From the NCBI GenBank assembly GCA_030628375.1, contig DAOVRD010000006.1, positions 1-32,018 on the forward strand: DNA of 32,018 nucleotides. Direction: 5' to 3'. Of this stretch, positions 18,819-27,318 are shown in pieces (within the stretch, counting starts at the first letter, position 1; every line of letters starts with the position of its first letter). The DNA is from Planctomycetota bacterium (GTDB taxonomy: Bacteria > Planctomycetota > Brocadiia > SM23-32). Position numbers and translations under genes: made by a program. The notes under the pieces are model-generated. The model did not search any database, had not been told where the DNA came from, and saw only the letters and a list, made by a program, of their open reading frames with translations.

Positions 18819-19451
18819 CTACAGGCTGCTGATTATCCTGGGCGCCATTTGATCGGCAACAAACCGCAGGAAGTAGCGTGGCGAATTCAGCACGAGATCC
18901 GGCCCGTACCGGCCGTCTTCGCTGACGTGGTTGCGGCGGCAGTAGGCATCCATCATGCGCTGGACGGGCTTCTGGCCGGCGTCCCACTGCTCCGAGAGCG
19001 AAAAGAGCACTCTGCCCGTGGCGGTGTCTATGAACTTGAGACTGATCTGCACGGAAGGCGTCCGGTAGGGATTAATCTGATCCAGCGACCCCATGATCAT
19101 CGCGTCCGCCTTACACTCCTCACGCACCTGCACCAGAACAGCCAGAGGCATCTTGCCGCTGACGAAAGGGTCGTGTTCGTCGCGCAGGGAGGCCAGCGGC
19201 ACAAGCACCACGTCCGTCGCCGCCGTCTCATCGGCCAGCTTCTCTGCCAGCGCCCGGCTGAAGTCCTCTCCGTAGCCGTAGGAGCTGTACCGGCTGTGAT
19301 CGAAGAACTCTACGACCGCCACCCTTCGATAAGGGATGACACGGCCCGGCGGTTTCCGCGGTGTGCCCAACGGGAGCACGTTGCAGCCGACCAACCAAAA
19401 ACCGGCAATAGCCAACAAAGCAAGGCGTGGCGTTGTTCTTTCTCGTCTCAT
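18819..19451 (-). CDS. Putative outer-membrane lipoprotein with LpoB/CsgG/TolB-N-like domain
   Basis: Lipobox AIAGFWLVGCNVLP; RRVAVVEFFDHSRYSSYGYGEDFSRALAEKLADETAATDVVLVP...ADAMIMGSLDQINPYRTPSVQISLKFIDTATGRVLFSLSEQW. ATG at 19451 overlaps the upstream stop (ATGA); the longer ORF to 19949 runs antisense-free but overlaps the previous gene and lacks signal features. Confidence 0.78.
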   Translation of the reverse strand: MRRERTTPRLALLAIAGFWLVGCNVLPLGTPRKPPGRVIPYRRVAVVEFFDHSRYSSYGYGEDFSRALAEKLADETAATDVVLVPLASLRDEHDPFVSGKMPLAVLVQVREECKADAMIMGSLDQINPYRTPSVQISLKFIDTATGRVLFSLSEQWDAGQKPVQRMMDAYCRRNHVSEDGRYGPDLVLNSPRYFLRFVADQMAPRIISSL

Positions 19452-19996
19452 TCGATGCCCTTTTCCTTCTTGAAGATCTGCAGAAGCGTGAGAATCTGCT
19501 GAAGCACTTCCAGCTCGGCCTCTTCGGCCTGTCTCATTTCGTCGCGGAAGCCAAGGACGTCGGCTTGCCACGTCCGGAGCGCCGCTTCCAGTTCCTGGAC
19601 CTTTTCGTCGCCGGCTTGCAGTTGGGTCTGAAGCTGATTGACTGCGCTGCTTTTCTCCTGCAGTTGTTGCCTCAGCTCTGCGACCGTCTCCTGGAGCTTC
19701 TCGTTCTCCTCGCGTGCCTGGCTCAGCATGTTCAAGGTCTTGTTCAGAGTCTCTGTGAGCGCAAATCCCCCGGCGGCAAACGCAAGGACGGGCTCGGTCT
19801 CGACCAGTGGCGGCGGAGCCATGGTTTCGAGCAACGGAGGCGGCGTCGCCGCCGGTGGAGTCGGAGGCTGTTCGCCGGCCAGTGCTGGGGCGGTGGCTTG
19901 CGTCCCCCGGGTCGCCGGCAGGGGCGTAGTGGCGCAGGAACCGACGCACAGTGCCAATACGAGGAAAAGACCCACACTAAGAATCCTTGCTCTCAT
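19448..19996 (-). CDS. Putative coiled-coil lipoprotein
   Basis: MRARILSVGLFLVLALCVGSCATTPLP lipobox; LSQAREENEKLQETVAELRQQLQEKSSAVNQLQTQLQAGDEKVQELEAALRTWQAD coiled coil. ORF open to 20023. Confidence 0.75.
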   Translation of the reverse strand: MRARILSVGLFLVLALCVGSCATTPLPATRGTQATAPALAGEQPPTPPAATPPPLLETMAPPPLVETEPVLAFAAGGFALTETLNKTLNMLSQAREENEKLQETVAELRQQLQEKSSAVNQLQTQLQAGDEKVQELEAALRTWQADVLGFRDEMRQAEEAELEVLQQILTLLQIFKKEKGIE

Positions 19997-20246
19997 TTTC
20001 TCCTCCCTGTTCGGAGTACTCACACTGGAGCGTTGTCACGCGGCCACACGGGCAACGCACCTGTATCGCGCGAACGGTGCCGTCCTCGGCTCGCTCCACC
20101 TCGATCTCCGGCTCGCCCTCCGGGACCGGGGCAGAGGCCAGCCTCACGTCCAGCGTGCCCACCGGGACCTCGACGGCCTCCTGGCCAAGGAGGACTTCGC
20201 GAGCCTTGAGGACCTTCCTACCGCGACTGGTCAACCCGTTTCTCAT
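19977..20246 (-). CDS. Small hypothetical protein with CxCG...C motif
   Basis: 89 aa; IQVRCPCGRVTTLQCEY; tightly packed between neighbours in the operon. Confidence 0.6.
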   Translation of the reverse strand: MRNGLTSRGRKVLKAREVLLGQEAVEVPVGTLDVRLASAPVPEGEPEIEVERAEDGTVRAIQVRCPCGRVTTLQCEYSEQGGENESKDS

Positions 20247-20248
20247 GA

Positions 20249-20488
20249 TCAGGTCTCTACATCAAGGTTGCGGCCGACGTTGGACGGCACTTGAGCCGGC
20301 CTCCGGTCCTCGCGCCGCGGGTCCGCGTCGTGCCGTGGGGCGTCGACGTCCTTCTGTGCAAGGTCGCTCTCTTCAGCCATCTGTTCCCGGAATCGCCCCT
20401 TGTTGCCCTTAGGCTCCTCTCTGGAGGGGGGCCTGACCCGCCTGGGCTTATGGATACTGGCAGATCTTATTTCATCCGTCATCGTCAT
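20249..20488 (-). CDS. Small highly charged, probably disordered protein coupled to fliA
   Basis: 79 aa; ATG overlaps fliA stop by 4 bp (20485-20488). Confidence 0.55.
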   Translation of the reverse strand: MTMTDEIRSASIHKPRRVRPPSREEPKGNKGRFREQMAEESDLAQKDVDAPRHDADPRREDRRPAQVPSNVGRNLDVET

Positions 20489-21225
20489 TCCTCCAGCATA
20501 CGAGCCAGATTATAGAGCGCCGCGGTGTGCAGTTGGGACACCCTTGATTCGCTGATGCTGAAGACTTCGGCCATTTCAGACATGTAGAGTTCTTCGTAGT
20601 AGTACATCACGATGATCTGCTCTTGCCTTTCGGGCAGCGCACGAATGGCGGCCGTGAGACATTCGACCTTTTCCTTCCACTGAAGCTTGTCCAGGGGCGT
20701 GTCCAGGTCGCCGGCAGCCAGTCCCGCCAGGACGTTCTGGTGGCCTTCGTCTTCCTGGGCGGTCTGATCCAGAGAGCTAACGCGGTCCCACTTCTCGTAG
20801 GAGAGGTGCTCCAGCACATCATGCCGCGTCATCCCCATGGCGGTGGCGAGTTCCTCGATGGTCGGCTTCCTGCCGTGGTTTCCTTGAAACCGGTCAATCG
20901 CTTCCCGCAGGTTCTCAAGCTGCCGGCGGGCAGACTTGCTGAGCCAGTCGGTGTGCCGCAGATGGTCAACCATAGCCCCCTTGATACGCTGGTAGGCAAA
21001 GGTTCTGAACCTGACGCCCTTCGATTCATCGAACCGGTGAGCAGCTTCCACCAGACCCAGCGTGGCAGCGCCGATCAGGTCATCGCGAGACACTGTGGGG
21101 TTCACTTGGGCCGATAGGCGGTCGGCAAGGCGATGGACCAGATAAAGGTTATCCAGTACCAGCTTCTTGATTCGCCCGGCCTTGTCGCCGGCTTCTTGGT
21201 AGGCTGTCTCAGCCAGGTTCGCCAT
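20485..21225 (-). CDS. fliA: Flagellar RNA polymerase sigma factor FliA (sigma-28)
   Basis: VSRDDLIGAATLGLVEAAHRFDESKGVRFRTFAYQRIKGAMVDHLRHTDWLSKSARR; region 4 LPERQEQIIVMYYYEELYMSEMAEVFSISESRVSQLHTAALYNL. Confidence 0.96.
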   Translation of the reverse strand: MANLAETAYQEAGDKAGRIKKLVLDNLYLVHRLADRLSAQVNPTVSRDDLIGAATLGLVEAAHRFDESKGVRFRTFAYQRIKGAMVDHLRHTDWLSKSARRQLENLREAIDRFQGNHGRKPTIEELATAMGMTRHDVLEHLSYEKWDRVSSLDQTAQEDEGHQNVLAGLAAGDLDTPLDKLQWKEKVECLTAAIRALPERQEQIIVMYYYEELYMSEMAEVFSISESRVSQLHTAALYNLARMLEE

Positions 21226-21240
21226 TATCCGGCCCTGTCC

Positions 21241-21462
21241 TTACCCGGTCTTCTCTCTTCTGGATCGCCTCAAGCCGTCCCGCACCACGCCCATCGCCAG
21301 ATGCGTGCTCAGCCGCGCCACCAGGGCCACAACGACCCCGCAGATGGCCGCCTTCTTCATCGCCAGCAGCGGCGGACAGGAGTAGAGCAGCCCCACCAGC
21401 ATTGCGGCGCAGAAGGCCACAACGCCGCCGAGCAGCCCCACGTTCTTGGGCAGACTACTCAT
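21241..21462 (-). CDS. Small two-TM membrane protein between flhG and fliA
   Basis: 73 aa with two hydrophobic segments (VGLLGGVVAFCAAMLVGLLY; AAICGVVVALVARLSTHLAMGVV); start overlaps end of flhG. Confidence 0.65.
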   Translation of the reverse strand: MSSLPKNVGLLGGVVAFCAAMLVGLLYSCPPLLAMKKAAICGVVVALVARLSTHLAMGVVRDGLRRSRREKTG

Positions 21463-22279
21463 CTGCGGGCTCCATCATCTTCCGGAAGAAGCGTCCCAGG
21501 TCTTGTTGCCCGGACTGACTTCCGCTGACCAGTCGGGCGGCCAGCTTCCGGATGTCGCGGCTGCATGGCGCGGAAGCATAGTGGGTCAGAAAATCCACCT
21601 GCCGCTTGGTGGCCAGGCTAACGGTCTCGTCCCAACACACCGAGCCGAGGTATTCCAGGTCCCAGCCCAGGAAGCGCTTTGCCGTCCTGCGCAGACGGTC
21701 GAAGCCGCCCAGGGCCTCTTCCTTGCTGCTCGTCTGGTTCATCACGACAAGGACGCCTTTGTGTCCGTCGGGGCAGCGGGCGTTGAGCCCCTTGAGGAGC
21801 GCGTAGGCGTCGGTCAGCGCGGTAGGCTCCGTGTTGGTGACCAGGACGATGTCGTCGGCAGCCAGCAGGCAGTTGATGACCGTAGACGAAATCCCCGGCG
21901 CGGTGTCAACAACCACGTAATCCATTGCGGAGCAGTACCGCTCGATCTCCTCCAGGAAGGCCTTCACCCGCTCGTCCGTCAAGCGGCTCATTGCCTCCAC
22001 GCCCGAAGCACCGGGCAGGATCTTCAGGCCTCTGGGGCCCTCCACTATCACCTGTTCAAGCTCTTTGCCGTGAAGAAGCACGTCGCGCAGGTCGTGGCGG
22101 ACACTCAGGCCCAGCAGCACGTCCACGTTGCCCAACCCCATGTCGGCATCAAGCAGGAGGACCTGCACTCCGAGCAGGCGCAGGGACACGGCCAAGTTGA
22201 CGGCCACGTTCGTCTTGCCCGTGCCGCCCTTGCCGCTGGTGACGGCGATCATCCTGGGTTTGTCTCCGTTGTTTGTCAC
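21455..22279 (-). CDS. flhG: MinD/ParA-like ATPase FlhG (FleN/YlxH)
   Basis: AVTSGKGGTGKTNVAVNLAVSLRLLGVQVLLLDADMGLGNVDVLLGL; YVVVDTAPGISSTVINCLLAADDIVLVTNTEPTALTDAYALLK. Confidence 0.94.
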   Translation of the reverse strand: MTNNGDKPRMIAVTSGKGGTGKTNVAVNLAVSLRLLGVQVLLLDADMGLGNVDVLLGLSVRHDLRDVLLHGKELEQVIVEGPRGLKILPGASGVEAMSRLTDERVKAFLEEIERYCSAMDYVVVDTAPGISSTVINCLLAADDIVLVTNTEPTALTDAYALLKGLNARCPDGHKGVLVVMNQTSSKEEALGGFDRLRRTAKRFLGWDLEYLGSVCWDETVSLATKRQVDFLTHYASAPCSRDIRKLAARLVSGSQSGQQDLGRFFRKMMEPADE

Positions 22280-24411
22280 TGGCTCTGCTCACCACTTTCG
22301 GCCAAGGTTGAATGCGGTCCCTGCTTCGCTCCGGCGAAAGCAGGTTCTTCCTTCAGCGGCGTTATCACCCCAACGTTCGTCACCTGAGCGTCCTTGGTGA
22401 TCTCGTCGTAGGAAATGACGGGTATATCCGGGAACACCCGGCAGACGATGTTGTGCACGTAAGGTCGTATCTGCGCGTCGGTCAGAATGACCGTCTCGGA
22501 GCCGACACGGAAGGCGGCCCGGGTCTGTTCGGAGATGCCGGCGATGATCTGCCTCAGGCGCGCGGGCGGGATGTTGATGCGCACCTCGCCGTCGGTCTTT
22601 TCCAGGCAGTTGCGTATCTCCTCTTCGAGGTGGGGGTCGAACGAGAGCACGTTGATGCGGCCCTCGGAATCGGCGAACTTGCCGCAGATGGCCCGCGCGA
22701 GCGACTTCCTGAGCAGCTCGGTCAGCAGCGTCAGGTCCTTGACCTGCGGGGCGTAGTTTCCCAGCTTCTCCAATATAAGCGCGAGGTTGCTTATGGGGAC
22801 GCCCTCCGCGAGCAGGTTTTGCAGGACCTGCTGAACCTGGCCCACCGAAAGCACGTCCGGGATGAGTTCTTCGACGATGGCGGGATGCTCCCTCTTCACG
22901 TTGTCCACAAGGCGTTGCACGTCCTGGCGGTTGATCAGCTCGTCTGCGTGGCGCCTCAGGATCTCGGACAGGTGGGTTATGAAGACTGTTTCGGCGTCCA
23001 CGACGGTGTATCCCTCGGACTCGGCCAGCTCTTTCTCGCTCCTGGCAACCCACACCACGGGCAAGCCGAAGGTGGGCTCGGTAGTGCGAATGCCATCCAT
23101 ATCGGGCTCGCCGTCCGGCTTCATGACCATCAGCCAGCCGGGATGGAGTTCCCCTTCGGCCACCTTGTGCCCGGAGAGCTTTATGGAGTAGCGGTTGGTG
23201 TCCAGCTCCACGTTGTCCAGGATCCGTATCTTCGGCACGACCATGCCAAGCTCGCGGGCGAACCTCTTGCGCAGGGCCTTGATGCGCTCCAGGAGCGTGC
23301 CTCCCTTGGCCGGGTCTATGAGCTGAATGAGGTTGTACCCCACCTCGACAGCGAGCCGGTCGGGCTCCAGCAAGGACTGGATGAGCTGCTCCTCGCCCGG
23401 TTCTTTGGCCGCCGGCTTCTCAGCTTCGCCCTTGGGCGTGGGGCGTGCCAGGTCGGGCCGGCGCAGTACCACGTAGGTTCCCAGCAGAAACAGTGCCAAC
23501 ACCAGGAAAGGCAAGGTCGGCAAGCCGGGGAACAGCACGAAGCCGAACATGATGCCGGCAGCGATCCCGACGGCCCGCGAATTGGAGAAGATCTGGGCGC
23601 CCAGCTCTTTGCTGAGCGCTCTGTCCGTGGCCGTTTTCGTGATGATGATGCCCGCGGCGGTCGCCATGATGACGGCCGGCACCTGGCTGACCAGGCCGTC
23701 GCCCACGGTCAGGATGGCGTAGGTCTGGATCGCCTCGCGCACGCCCATGCCTTTGCCCAGGCCTATGACGATGCCGCCGATGATGTTGATGAACACTATG
23801 ACGATGCCGGCGATGGCATCGCCGCGCACGTACTTGCTGGCACCGTCCATGGCGCCGTAGAAATCGGCCTGGTGCACGATCTCCTCACGCCTGCGTCGGG
23901 CCTCGTACTCGTCAATGAGCCCGGCGCCCAGGTCGGCGTCTATGCTCATCTGCTTGCCCGGCATGGCGTCCAGGGTGAAACGCGCCGCCACCTCGGATAT
24001 CCGCTCGGTGCCCTTCGTGATAACGACGAACTGGATCACAATGATGATGAGGAACACGATGAGACCCACCACCATCTCGCCGCCGACGACGAACTGCCCG
24101 AACGACTCGATGACCTTCCCCGCGTAAGCGTGCAGCAGGATAAGGCGGGTGGAAGCGACATTCAGAGCCAACCGGAAAAGCGTGCCGATCAAAAGCAGCG
24201 TCGGAAACGTGGACAGCTCAAGCGGCGTCTTGACGCCCAGCACCACCATCAGAAGCAGCAGCACGTAAGCGAAGTTGCAGGTGAGCAGAACGTCCAGGAT
24301 CGGGGTCGGCAACGGCACGATGATGGCAACGAGGATGCCCATCACGCCGACGGCAAGCACGGCGTCACTGTGCCGGGAGAGGAACAAACTGGTTCTGTCT
24401 AAAGCGGTCAT
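22276..24411 (-). CDS. flhA: Flagellar export protein FlhA
   Basis: Multi-TM N-terminus; RFTLDAMPGKQMSIDADLGAGLIDEYEARRRREEI; TEPTFGLPVVWV; INVLSFDPHLEEEIRNCL. Confidence 0.98.
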   Translation of the reverse strand: MTALDRTSLFLSRHSDAVLAVGVMGILVAIIVPLPTPILDVLLTCNFAYVLLLLMVVLGVKTPLELSTFPTLLLIGTLFRLALNVASTRLILLHAYAGKVIESFGQFVVGGEMVVGLIVFLIIIVIQFVVITKGTERISEVAARFTLDAMPGKQMSIDADLGAGLIDEYEARRRREEIVHQADFYGAMDGASKYVRGDAIAGIVIVFINIIGGIVIGLGKGMGVREAIQTYAILTVGDGLVSQVPAVIMATAAGIIITKTATDRALSKELGAQIFSNSRAVGIAAGIMFGFVLFPGLPTLPFLVLALFLLGTYVVLRRPDLARPTPKGEAEKPAAKEPGEEQLIQSLLEPDRLAVEVGYNLIQLIDPAKGGTLLERIKALRKRFARELGMVVPKIRILDNVELDTNRYSIKLSGHKVAEGELHPGWLMVMKPDGEPDMDGIRTTEPTFGLPVVWVARSEKELAESEGYTVVDAETVFITHLSEILRRHADELINRQDVQRLVDNVKREHPAIVEELIPDVLSVGQVQQVLQNLLAEGVPISNLALILEKLGNYAPQVKDLTLLTELLRKSLARAICGKFADSEGRINVLSFDPHLEEEIRNCLEKTDGEVRINIPPARLRQIIAGISEQTRAAFRVGSETVILTDAQIRPYVHNIVCRVFPDIPVISYDEITKDAQVTNVGVITPLKEEPAFAGAKQGPHSTLAESGEQSQ

Positions 24412-25481
24412 GTTACCGGTCGCCTGGGCTTCCTTTTCCTCAACACGAAGGCAAGGATCTCGGCCACAGCGTAGAAGAGGTTGGCGGGTATCTCCGCTCC
24501 CACCTCGACGGTCTCATAGAGGGTCCGGGCCAGTTCTTTGCGCTCGATAAGGGGCACGTCGTGCTCACGGGCGATCTTCCTTATTCTCTCGGCCAGGTAG
24601 TTCCTTCCCTTGGCTACGACCGTGGGGGCGGACATGGCGTCTTCGTCCCATTTGAGCGCCACCGCGATCTGCGTGGGGTTGGAGACGACAACGGTGGCTT
24701 CGGGCACGGCCTGCATCATGCGGCTTTGCGCGACGGCGCGGCGTCTCTGCGCCTGACGCGTCCTGATCTGGGGATCGCCCTCATCGCGCTTCCGCTCATC
24801 TCTGACTTCCTGCTTCGTCATCATGAGCTGTTTCTCGTGTTGCCATCGCTGGTAGGCGTAGTCCAGGACGGCCACGGCCATCATGGCGACAGAGACCTGC
24901 AGCATCAGCGAAAGACACAGACGACGGCTCGCGTCAAGGATGCCCCAGGCGCTCTTGCCCACCAAAGCAACGATCCAGCTCAGCCGGCTGCGCACCAGGA
25001 AGTAAGCAATCAACACGATCACTGTGAGCTTAACAACCGCCACCAGAAAACGCATCACTGCGGAGAGCGAGAACAGGTTCTTCACACCCCGAATCGGGTC
25101 AATGAGGCTCAAGTTCGGCAGGATGCGTTTGGGCACCACCATGATGCCGGTCTGCATCACCGAGCACAGCAGGCCCACGCAGCCCACAAGGATCATCAGC
25201 GGCAGCACGACCTTGATCAGGACGCCGACGGTCTCGGAAACGGCGTTCAGCACGCCCTCCTGCGTAACAGTAAGGGCGCCCAGGTTGCCGAGCCTCCCCG
25301 CCATGTAGCCGGTGAGGTGCGGAAAAGTGTAGCCGCCAAACAGGACAAGGGCCCCCACACCTGCCAGAAGCACCAGCGCGTTGTTCACCTCCGCGCTCTG
25401 GGCGACGGTGCCCTGCTCACGCGCCCGTCGGCGTCTTCTTTGGGTCGGTTTCTCGGTCTTCTGCTGGGCGTTAGGTGGCAT
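24408..25481 (-). CDS. flhB: Flagellar export protein FlhB
   Basis: KTEKPTQRRRRRAREQGTVAQSAEVNNALVLL; KQEVRDERKRDEGDPQIRTRQAQRRRAVAQSRMMQAVPEATVVVSNPTQIAVALKWDEDAMSAPTVVAKG. Confidence 0.97.
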   Translation of the reverse strand: MPPNAQQKTEKPTQRRRRRAREQGTVAQSAEVNNALVLLAGVGALVLFGGYTFPHLTGYMAGRLGNLGALTVTQEGVLNAVSETVGVLIKVVLPLMILVGCVGLLCSVMQTGIMVVPKRILPNLSLIDPIRGVKNLFSLSAVMRFLVAVVKLTVIVLIAYFLVRSRLSWIVALVGKSAWGILDASRRLCLSLMLQVSVAMMAVAVLDYAYQRWQHEKQLMMTKQEVRDERKRDEGDPQIRTRQAQRRRAVAQSRMMQAVPEATVVVSNPTQIAVALKWDEDAMSAPTVVAKGRNYLAERIRKIAREHDVPLIERKELARTLYETVEVGAEIPANLFYAVAEILAFVLRKRKPRRPVT

Positions 25482-25501
25482 AGGGAACTCGTTCCTTCAG
25501 T

Positions 25502-26263
25502 CTAACCGCCGGCGCTCACGCCCCAGATGAACTGAATCGTCGCCCGCGTCACATCGCTGCTGCAGTGCACAAGCACGGGCATGAAAAGCGTCAGCCCGAT
25601 AAGGCCTACACCGATCCGCAGCGGAAAGCCGAGGACCAATATATTGACCTCGGGCACGAGCCGGGCCATGATGGCCATTACAATGCTGACCATGAAAGTG
25701 AGCAGAAGGAGCGGCGCAGCCAGTTGCAGAGCGATGAGGAAGCTGCTGGCAGCCGCCGTCACGCTGACGGCTTTCAGGAAATCCGCCGACAGAAATGCGC
25801 CCAACGGCCATCGGCCGAAGCTGTCGCGCACCGCTGCGATCATGAGATGATGGCCGGATACCGAGAAGAACACCAGCACTCCCACCAGTTCGCAGAAATT
25901 GCCGATGGGGGTCGCCTCGACGCCGCTGACCGGGTCGGCCGTTATTGCCAGGGCCATCCCCATCTGGCGCCCCACAAGCTCGCCCGTCATTCTGAGGGAG
26001 GAGAACACGATGTGCGCACTCACCCCCATCAGGCAGCCCAGCAGCGCTTCCGCCGCCACGTACAGGAAAAGCCGCGCGGGCGTCCACACCCCGGCCGGCA
26101 TGCGGGCACCACAGACCGGGAAGATGGCCAACGAAAGGACCAATACGACCAGAGCCTTGATGACGGCGGGCGCCTTGCCACGTCCCAGCACCGGCAGAAA
26201 TGTGAATATGCATCCCACCCTGACAAGAACCAGAAAGAACAGCATCAGGCCGCCCAAGGTCAT
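25502..26263 (-). CDS. fliR: Flagellar export protein FliR
   Basis: FFLVLVRVGCIFTFLPVLGRGKAPAVIKALVVLVLSLAIFP; FSLRMTGELVGRQMGMALAITADP-type region; position between fliQ and flhB. Confidence 0.94.
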   Translation of the reverse strand: MTLGGLMLFFLVLVRVGCIFTFLPVLGRGKAPAVIKALVVLVLSLAIFPVCGARMPAGVWTPARLFLYVAAEALLGCLMGVSAHIVFSSLRMTGELVGRQMGMALAITADPVSGVEATPIGNFCELVGVLVFFSVSGHHLMIAAVRDSFGRWPLGAFLSADFLKAVSVTAAASSFLIALQLAAPLLLLTFMVSIVMAIMARLVPEVNILVLGFPLRIGVGLIGLTLFMPVLVHCSSDVTRATIQFIWGVSAGG

Positions 26264-26266
26264 CCT

Positions 26267-26542
26267 TCACGCTCCGTAGAACCGCATCCACTGCAACACG
26301 TTCGTGGTGTAGGACACCACGACCTTCAGCATCCAGGGAAGCAACCAGAGCAGCACACCGACCACTGCGAGGATCTTCGGGATCATCGTCAGCGTCATTT
26401 CGCGGATGGAGGTCACCGCCTGGAAAACGGCCACAGTGAGTCCGACCACCAGGCCCGCCAGAAGCAACGGTCCGACGACCATCAGCCCCGTGATCAACAT
26501 CCTGCGGGCCATGAACAGCACCATCTGCTGCGTCACGGTCAC
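26267..26542 (-). CDS. fliQ: Flagellar export protein FliQ
   Basis: 91 aa; GPLLLAGLVVGLTVAVFQAVTSIREMTLTMIPKILAVV. Confidence 0.96.
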   Translation of the reverse strand: MTVTQQMVLFMARRMLITGLMVVGPLLLAGLVVGLTVAVFQAVTSIREMTLTMIPKILAVVGVLLWLLPWMLKVVVSYTTNVLQWMRFYGA

Positions 26543-27318
26543 ACTCCCCCGAAACTGAACACCAGCGACTCAGCCACCAACCGCCAGCCGTCCACCAACA
26601 CGAAGAGCAATATCTTCAAGGGCGCCGAGATCATCACCGGAGGCAGCATGATCATGCCCATTGAGAGCAACACCGACGCCACCACAAGGTCCACCATCAG
26701 AAACGGCAGAAAGAGCACGAAACCGAGTTCAAAGGCCCGTGTCAGCTCGCCGATCACAAAAGCGGGTATCAACACGTAGGTGGGGATATCGGCCTTCGTC
26801 TCCGGCTCCTCGATGCCGCCCATGTCCAGGAAGAAAGCCAGGTCGCTTTCCCGTGTCTGGCCGAACATGAACTCCCTGAGGGGTTGCACGCCCTCTTCGA
26901 TGGCCTCTTCGGCGCCGATGCTCCCCCGAAGGTACGGCTGGATGCCGCGGGCGTTGATTTCCTGCATCGTCGGCGCCATCACAAACAGGGACAAGAACAG
27001 GGCCAGCCCCACTACGACCTGGTTGGGCGGTATATTGCGCGTCGTCAGAGCGCGGCGAATGAAAGCCAGCACGATCACGATGCGCGTGAACGCCGTTGTA
27101 AGCATGAGCATCGCGGGCACGATGCTCAGCAGCGTCAGGAGCAGCAAGATCTTGATCGGCGTGGCAAGTGTGCCCGTGGACTCCGCGTCAATGCGCTGCG
27201 CAAGGCTGCTCATCTGGGACAGCGTGGGCATGCGGTCCGGCGATGGGTCTGCACTGGCCGAGGCGGCGCAAAGGGCCAAAGTGACAAAGACGACCAGGCA
27301 AGTCAGTCTCGCCTTCAC
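26539..27318 (-). CDS. fliP: Flagellar export protein FliP
   Basis: IKILLLLTLLSIVPAMLMLTTAFTRIVIVLAFIRRALTTRNIPPNQVVVGLALFLSLFVMAPTM; GTG start at 27318 overlaps fliO stop (GTGA). Confidence 0.96.
   Translation of the reverse strand: MKARLTCLVVFVTLALCAASASADPSPDRMPTLSQMSSLAQRIDAESTGTLATPIKILLLLTLLSIVPAMLMLTTAFTRIVIVLAFIRRALTTRNIPPNQVVVGLALFLSLFVMAPTMQEINARGIQPYLRGSIGAEEAIEEGVQPLREFMFGQTRESDLAFFLDMGGIEEPETKADIPTYVLIPAFVIGELTRAFELGFVLFLPFLMVDLVVASVLLSMGMIMLPPVMISAPLKILLFVLVDGWRLVAESLVFSFGGV

Noticed and set aside
19452-19949. N-terminal extension of the LpoB-like lipoprotein ORF
   Set aside because: Overlaps the coiled-coil lipoprotein gene in another frame; the lipobox lies just after ATG 19451.
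22312-24402. 696-aa plus-strand ORF opposite flhA
   Set aside because: Antisense to the unmistakable FlhA; composition (His/Asp/Gly-rich) is typical of a GC-skewed shadow ORF, with no recognisable motifs.
25565-26779. 404-aa plus-strand ORF opposite fliR/fliQ/fliP
   Set aside because: Shadow ORF (His/Gln/Arg-rich) antisense to three well-recognised export genes.
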